Shown piece after piece: positions 59,368-64,000 of a DNA stretch of 64,000 bases. The stretch spans positions 496,001 through 560,000 of the forward strand of contig JAGVRJ010000005.1 in the NCBI GenBank assembly GCA_019059635.1, written 5' to 3'. A program made the translations under genes and the position numbers. This DNA comes from Proales similis (Eukaryota; Rotifera; Eurotatoria; Ploima; Proalidae). Under the pieces are notes generated by a model. It did no database searches. It was not told the origin of the DNA and worked only from the letters and a program-made list of their open reading frames with translations. Position 1 is the stretch's first letter. Every line of letters starts with the position of its first letter.

Positions 59368-62099
59368 ATGCCGCGCATTGTAAGTGCTTGCTCTATTACA
59401 GGTGGTTTGACTGCTTAATCGAATGAGAACAAATGTTTTAGCAAAGACCCGAAGGCGAGTCGAGTCCGACTCGCGACGATGCTGAAATGAATGACCGTCC
59501 GTTCGGAGACGATGACGATCTGGCCGAAGAGGTGTTCGGCGTCCAAGACGAAGACGAGCAAATTATTGAAGAAGAGGAAGGCGAGGACCTGTTCGGCGAT
59601 AACATGGAAAATGATTATCGCCACATTCCAGAGCTGGACAGATACGACCCGAACGAGGTCGATCAGGAAGTGTACGACGCAATGGACCTAGAGGAGCGAA
59701 TGGCCGTTGAACGCGAGCTGAACAAGCGAGATAGACGCGAAGGGCGCGGCGCGGGCACCCAGGGCGGCATAAAGGATGCGCTTCTCTACTCGGAGCTGTC
59801 CGAAGACATGGACACCGAAATGCAGCAGCATCGAAGCAAGCGTCGATTTCATGATACAGGCAGCCAAGGCGACCAGGGCACCGACGAGCCGATTGAGAGC
59901 ATCGAAAACCTCGACGTGATGAAGGGACACGGCCTCAAGGAATGGGTCAAAATGATCGGCCCGCGAACTGAAATCTACAATCGATTCAAAAACTTTTTAA
60001 AGACAATTGTGGACGAGAACGGCCACAACGTCTTTCGTGAGAAGATCAGGTACATGGTGGAGGCGAATCACCAGAGTCTGGTGGTCGACTACAATCTGCT
60101 CTACCAATCAGAGGAGGTGCTCGCCTACTTTTTGGTTGAGGCGCCGATCGAGATGTTGGCCATATTCGACGAGGCAGCCAAAGACTATGTGTTCAGCTTG
60201 TACCCTCACTATCACAAAATTGCCAAAGAGATTAACGTGCGCATCTCGGACTTGCCTTTGATTGAAGAGATTCGTTCTCTTCGTCAGCTCCATTTAAACC
60301 AGTTGGTAAGAACAAACGGAGTGGTCACGAGTTCTACATCGGTCCTGCCTCAACTGAACATGATCAAGTACAACTGCTTGAAGTGTAATTTCCTCCTCGG
60401 GCCATTTTATCAGTCGCTGGAAAAAGAGGTCCGACCTCAGACATGTCCAGAGTGTCAGTCGCAGGGTCCGTTCGAAATCAACATGGAGCAAACGTTGTAC
60501 ACCAACTACCAGCGCGTAACGATTCAGGAGAGCCCTGGCAAAGTGCCCGCTGGTCGACTGCCTCGCTCAAAGGACGCAATTTTGACCGGCGACCTGTGCG
60601 ACTCGTGCAAGCCAGGCGACGAAATTGACATCACGGGCGTCTTTTTCAACAACTACGACGGCTCTCTAAACACTCAGAACGGATTTCCAGTATTCGCCAC
60701 TGTGATCCAAGCGAACTTCATCTCGAAAAAAGAAGACAAGCTCTCGTTTCAGACTTTGACCGACGATGATGTAAAGGCCATCATCGAGCTGTCCAAAGAT
60801 CAGAAGATCGCCTCGCGCATCTTCGCCAGCATTGCGCCGTCCATCTACGGCCACGAAGACATAAAGAGAGCGATCGCGCTGCTCTTGTTCGGAGGTGAGC
60901 CAAAGAACCCGGGCGGCAAGCACAAGCTCAGAGGAGACATAAACGTGCTGCTGTGCGGAGATCCGGGCACAGCCAAGTCTCAGTTTTTGAAGTACGTGGA
61001 GAAAACCGCCCACAGGGCTGTGTTCACCACCGGCCAGGGTGCTAGTGCAGTCGGTCTAACTGCGTATGTTCAGAAGAGTCCAGTTACACGAGAGTGGACC
61101 CTTGAGGCCGGTGCGCTGGTGCTCGCCGATAAAGGCGTTTGCATCATCGACGAGTTCGACAAAATGAACGATCAGGATCGAACAAGTATCCACGAAGCCA
61201 TGGAGCAGCAGTCCATATCGGTCTCCAAGGCCGGTATAATCACGTCGCTGCAGGCTCGCTGCGCCATTCTGGCCGCAGCCAATCCACTCGGAGGCCGCTA
61301 CAACTCAAGCATCACGTTCGCTCAGAACGTTGATCTCACTGAGCCGATCCTGTCTCGTTTCGACATACTCTGCGTGGTGCGCGACACCGTAGATCCAGTT
61401 CAAGACGAGCTGCTCGCTCGTTTCGTCACCGAGTCGCACATTCGGCACCATCCGTCGCACGACGACGGCACCGAAAGGGAAGAGGTGAAGATTCCCAACA
61501 CATTCGGCGTCGATCTCATTCCTCAGGACTTGTTGCGCAAATACATTGTCTACAGCAAGCAAAAGGTTCATCCTCGTCTGAACTACATGGACCAGGACAA
61601 GATCTCTCGCATGTACGCAGATCTTCGAAGAGAGTCGCTGAGAACGGGCAGTATTCCGATTACTGTGCGTCACATTGAGTCGATAATTCGCATTTCAGAG
61701 GCGCACGCTCGAATGCACCTCAGAGAGTATGTGAACGAGAGTGACGTGAACATGGCCATCCGAGTTGTGATCGAGTCGTTCATCGACACGCAAAAATACA
61801 GCATCACAAAGACAATGAAAAAGAACTTTTCAAAGTACTTGTCGTACAGGCGCGATCACAACGAGCTTCTGCTCTTCTTGCTCAAGCAGCTAATCAACGA
61901 CCAGCTCTACTACATAAAGCACAAGTCGAACAAGGGTGCCATGAACATCTCCAGCGTGTCCATACCCGAGGAAGACCTCATGGACCGAGCGCGTCAGCTC
62001 AAGATCACGAACGTGAAAACCTTCTATGAATCGGACCTGTTCAAAATGATGAAGTACGAATACGACCCAGACAACAAGGTCATTGTTCAGCATTTGTGA
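59368..62099 (+). CDS. MCM2: DNA replication licensing factor MCM2
   Basis: A four-codon first exon (59368-59379, MPRI) splices to a single long exon (59442-62099), giving 889 residues. The acidic N-terminus fits the MCM2 histone-binding tail ([11 protein letters not shown]). A zinc finger, CLKC ... CPEC, lies at about residues 317-345. The AAA+ core has Walker [10 protein letters not shown] (about 510), Walker [10 protein letters not shown] (about 573), the sensor segment [10 protein letters not shown] and the arginine finger LSRFD (about 641). MCM2 is a subunit of the MCM2-7 helicase that is loaded at origins and unwinds DNA in the nucleus. The nearly intronless form contrasts with the intron-rich neighbours. 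The poly(A) signal is at 62249-62254. Confidence 0.97.
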
Positions 62100-62759
62100 A
62101 AGCCGCTCGGCCTCTGATCAACATCATCATTTCTTTTAAACAAACAAAAAAGCATTCAATTGTATATTTCAAATATGTCAATTTTCTCTCTCTCTATGAA
62201 CCCTTTTCTTTTTATGCATTCTCTCTTTGCTGCACAAAAATGATGAATAATAAAATTGATTGAACAATCAAACAGTCGCTGATTGAATTGGACTTAACCG
62301 CTATTCCCCCCGATGGAGCTCAGGCTGACTTGTTCGAGACCGCCTCCTTGACTCATTTGATAAGGTCCAGGTCAGTCAGCAAATGAAATAGAGTGGATAA
62401 TACTTAAATGACTGCGCAAAAGACGTCTCTTGTCTTTCCTTCGAAAATGAAGAGGCTTGTGGAGATAAAGGCGGCGTTCGGCGGACGCGTGCTTATTGAA
62501 AATTTGTACATTTCTGAACGGGACAAAGTTTTGGCGGAGGAGATAATTCGTAGACATAGATAGCACAGCTTATCTGAACGAGAAGAGCTCATCGTCCGTC
62601 AGTAAGCAGCTACCAGCGACCGATAACTGGCCCGTTTTTATCTCTTTTTTTCCCATTTAATTGCCTGATAATTCACTTATGTAAGTCAAGAGGTATAAAT
62701 AAGACGGACGCTTTTGTTTAAAACTTTCTGAAAAATCATTTATATCGAATCTAAGCGAG
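62100..62759. other. Gap between MCM2 and the MAM gene, with a small open frame
   Basis: Contains the MCM2 3' UTR and a 50-codon plus-strand frame from ATG 62408 (MTAQKTSLVFPSKMKRLVEI...), which has the composition of coding sequence but no known family. A 40-codon open stretch at about 62263-62384 (TIKQSLIELDLTAIPPDGAQ...) precedes it after an acceptor-like aatcaaacag. The two could be pieces of a small gene, but I found no splice pair that joins them in phase. TATAAATA at 62694-62701 is a good TATA box for the following gene. Confidence 0.35.
62694..62701 (+). promoter_or_regulatory. TATA box of the MAM-domain gene
   Basis: TATAAATA 59 nt upstream of the start codon at 62760, at a spacing that would put the transcription start near 62725. 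Confidence 0.6.
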
Positions 62760-64000
62760 ATGAAATCGCACAGAGCAAGTCTGATTGCCTTGTTCGGTAG
62801 ATAGCACATTTGCTGCTTTGGCGTGAGCGTCACGTGACTCAAGGCTTTCTAATTCTAGCCACAGCGGCGCTTGTCTGCTACACAAGCGCACAAGGAACGA
62901 GCACCGTCAGATATCCGTCCAAGTCGCTTTCATGCGATTTTGAGAATAACTTTTGCGAGTGGTCAAGCTACACTCCGTCTGATCGATTCCAATGGAAACG
63001 AAACAGCGGCAACACAATCAACACGCTAACTGGTCCACTCACTGACCACACGACTCTCTCGTTGAACGGAAGCTACATCTACATTGATGTAAGGCGCCTT
63101 TTCTTTTGACGTCTCTAATCGACTTTCAACGCCATATTCTGTGTTTCTAAAAGTCGTCGCCACCGACAAAGCCGAATGACACGGCGAGACTCAAGAGTCC
63201 GCCGATCTCGATTCGTTACACTGGCTACTGTTTTAGCTTTTGGTGAGCAGCATCCTAAACTCGACAGTTTCAATCAAGTTGCTTTAACTTGCACAGGTAC
63301 CACATGTACGGAAAGACGATCAATCAGCTCAACCTTGTGTTGGAGAATTTGAGTGAGTCAGATTCTGCAAATTGCGCGCAACAACTAAAAACATTTCTTT
63401 TCCAGTCACGCAAGAGTCCGCGGTTGTTTGGTCTCGAAAAGGAGCTCAAGGCAACACTTGGCGATATGCTCAAACTTATTTAAAAACCGACGGAAACTAC
63501 CAGTACGTTTTTGAAGGAATTGTAAGTAATTGTGAACTTGCAATATGAACCAGAACTTGATGAATTTCTTTCTCAAGGCGGGTATCAGCGATTCAGGAGG
63601 TAATCTGAAGAGAATGCATCTAGCAAGTTGCTTTGATTAAAAACAATCATTCCAAGACATTGCACTGGACGATCTGAAATGGACGTACGGAAGCTGTCCG
63701 ACCACATATGATTGTGACTTTGAGGATGAGGACATTTGCGGGTTCACTAACAGTCCAATCGCTGACTTCAATTGGATCAGATACAAGGGCTCGACGACCA
63801 GCTTCGGAACTGGACCTTCTTACGATCATGTAACTCAAAGTGTAAATTAGAAATAGGGCAAAGTGCTCACTAAGCTTTGATTATTAGACCACGCTTTCCA
63901 AAGAGGGGCATTACATGTACATAAGATCAAAAGGAAGAAAGGATGATGACACCGCGGTGCTCATCTCGCCTCCCTACAATCAATTTGGTTCCAAAACAAG
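62760..64000 (+). CDS. Secreted MAM-domain protein, 5' part
   Basis: The gene runs off the right edge. Exon 1 (62760-62796) and exon 2 (from 62844), separated by a 47-nt intron, together encode the signal peptide MKSHRASLIALF plus GFLILATAALVCYTSAQ. The first MAM domain follows: CDFENNFCEWSSY, FQWKRNSG, ARLKSPPISI, CFSFWYHMYG, VWSRKGAQGNTW and FEGIAGISDSGGDIALDDL. A second begins CDFEDEDICGFTNS, with FNWIRYKGSTTSFGTGP and DTAVLISPPY. MAM domains occur in extracellular adhesion proteins, receptor phosphatases and meprins. With at least two in tandem and no other domain visible so far, the full protein cannot be named. Six introns of 45-70 nt are seen; the last visible exon starts near 63890. 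Confidence 0.85.

Overview
The window is animal nuclear DNA from an invertebrate bilaterian with a compact genome. Genes on both strands carry many short GT-AG introns (mostly about 45-100 nt), AATAAA poly(A) signals and some TATA boxes. The gene set is metazoan: FoxP, a polycystin-1-like receptor, a peptide GPCR of the orexin/allatotropin class, IFT27, SGK3 and a miR-124 hairpin. Histidine ammonia-lyase is also present, which in my recollection is absent from Drosophila. I cannot assign a phylum safely. There are no operons of bacterial type, no rRNA or tRNA that I can see, no transposons and no CRISPR array. Gene models below were assembled by joining open frames at splice sites with matching phase; several sum to exact multiples of three (NUAK, FoxP, HAL, GPCR, MCM2, the KxDL-like gene).

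Layout. 1-1180: 3' end of an unrecognised gene. 1430-9170: a large protein with about 14 fibronectin-III-like modules and a C-terminal thioredoxin-fold domain, the most unusual coding architecture here. 9421-10114: small KxDL-like coiled-coil protein. 10180-11604 (-): peptide GPCR. 11605-15259: gene-poor. 15260-22499 (-): polycystin-1-like protein with a Thr-rich stalk, REJ, GPS, PLAT and channel regions. 22868-25995 (-): two mitochondrial genes, UQCC1 and ALDH5A1. 28064-30521: NUAK-type kinase with a duplicated, probably mutually exclusive exon. 30757-31631 (-): IFT27, divergent from a secreted TSP1/EGF protein (31777-32463), with a near-palindromic RFX X-box between them. 34736-36257: FoxP. 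36527-37126 (-): four-TM protein. 38417-39313: secreted, probably GPI-anchored Cys-rich protein. 39690-41968: HAL. 42144-45528: GTF3C3. 48766-49572: single-pass membrane protein. 49722-50264 (-): NDUFB7. 51253-53373: SGK3. 53374-58049: a gene desert holding a convincing miR-124 family hairpin at 57644-57740. 58050-58747 (-): MPV17L2-like. 59368-62099: MCM2. 62760-64000: 5' part of a MAM-domain protein.

The genes do not form one pathway. Two themes recur. One is mitochondrial function (UQCC1, ALDH5A1, NDUFB7, an MPV17 family member). The other is sensory, ciliary and neural biology (polycystin, IFT27 with X-box, peptide GPCR, FoxP, miR-124). The long gene-poor stretches lie next to the GPCR and polycystin, before FoxP, and around miR-124, which suggests that regulatory DNA is concentrated there.
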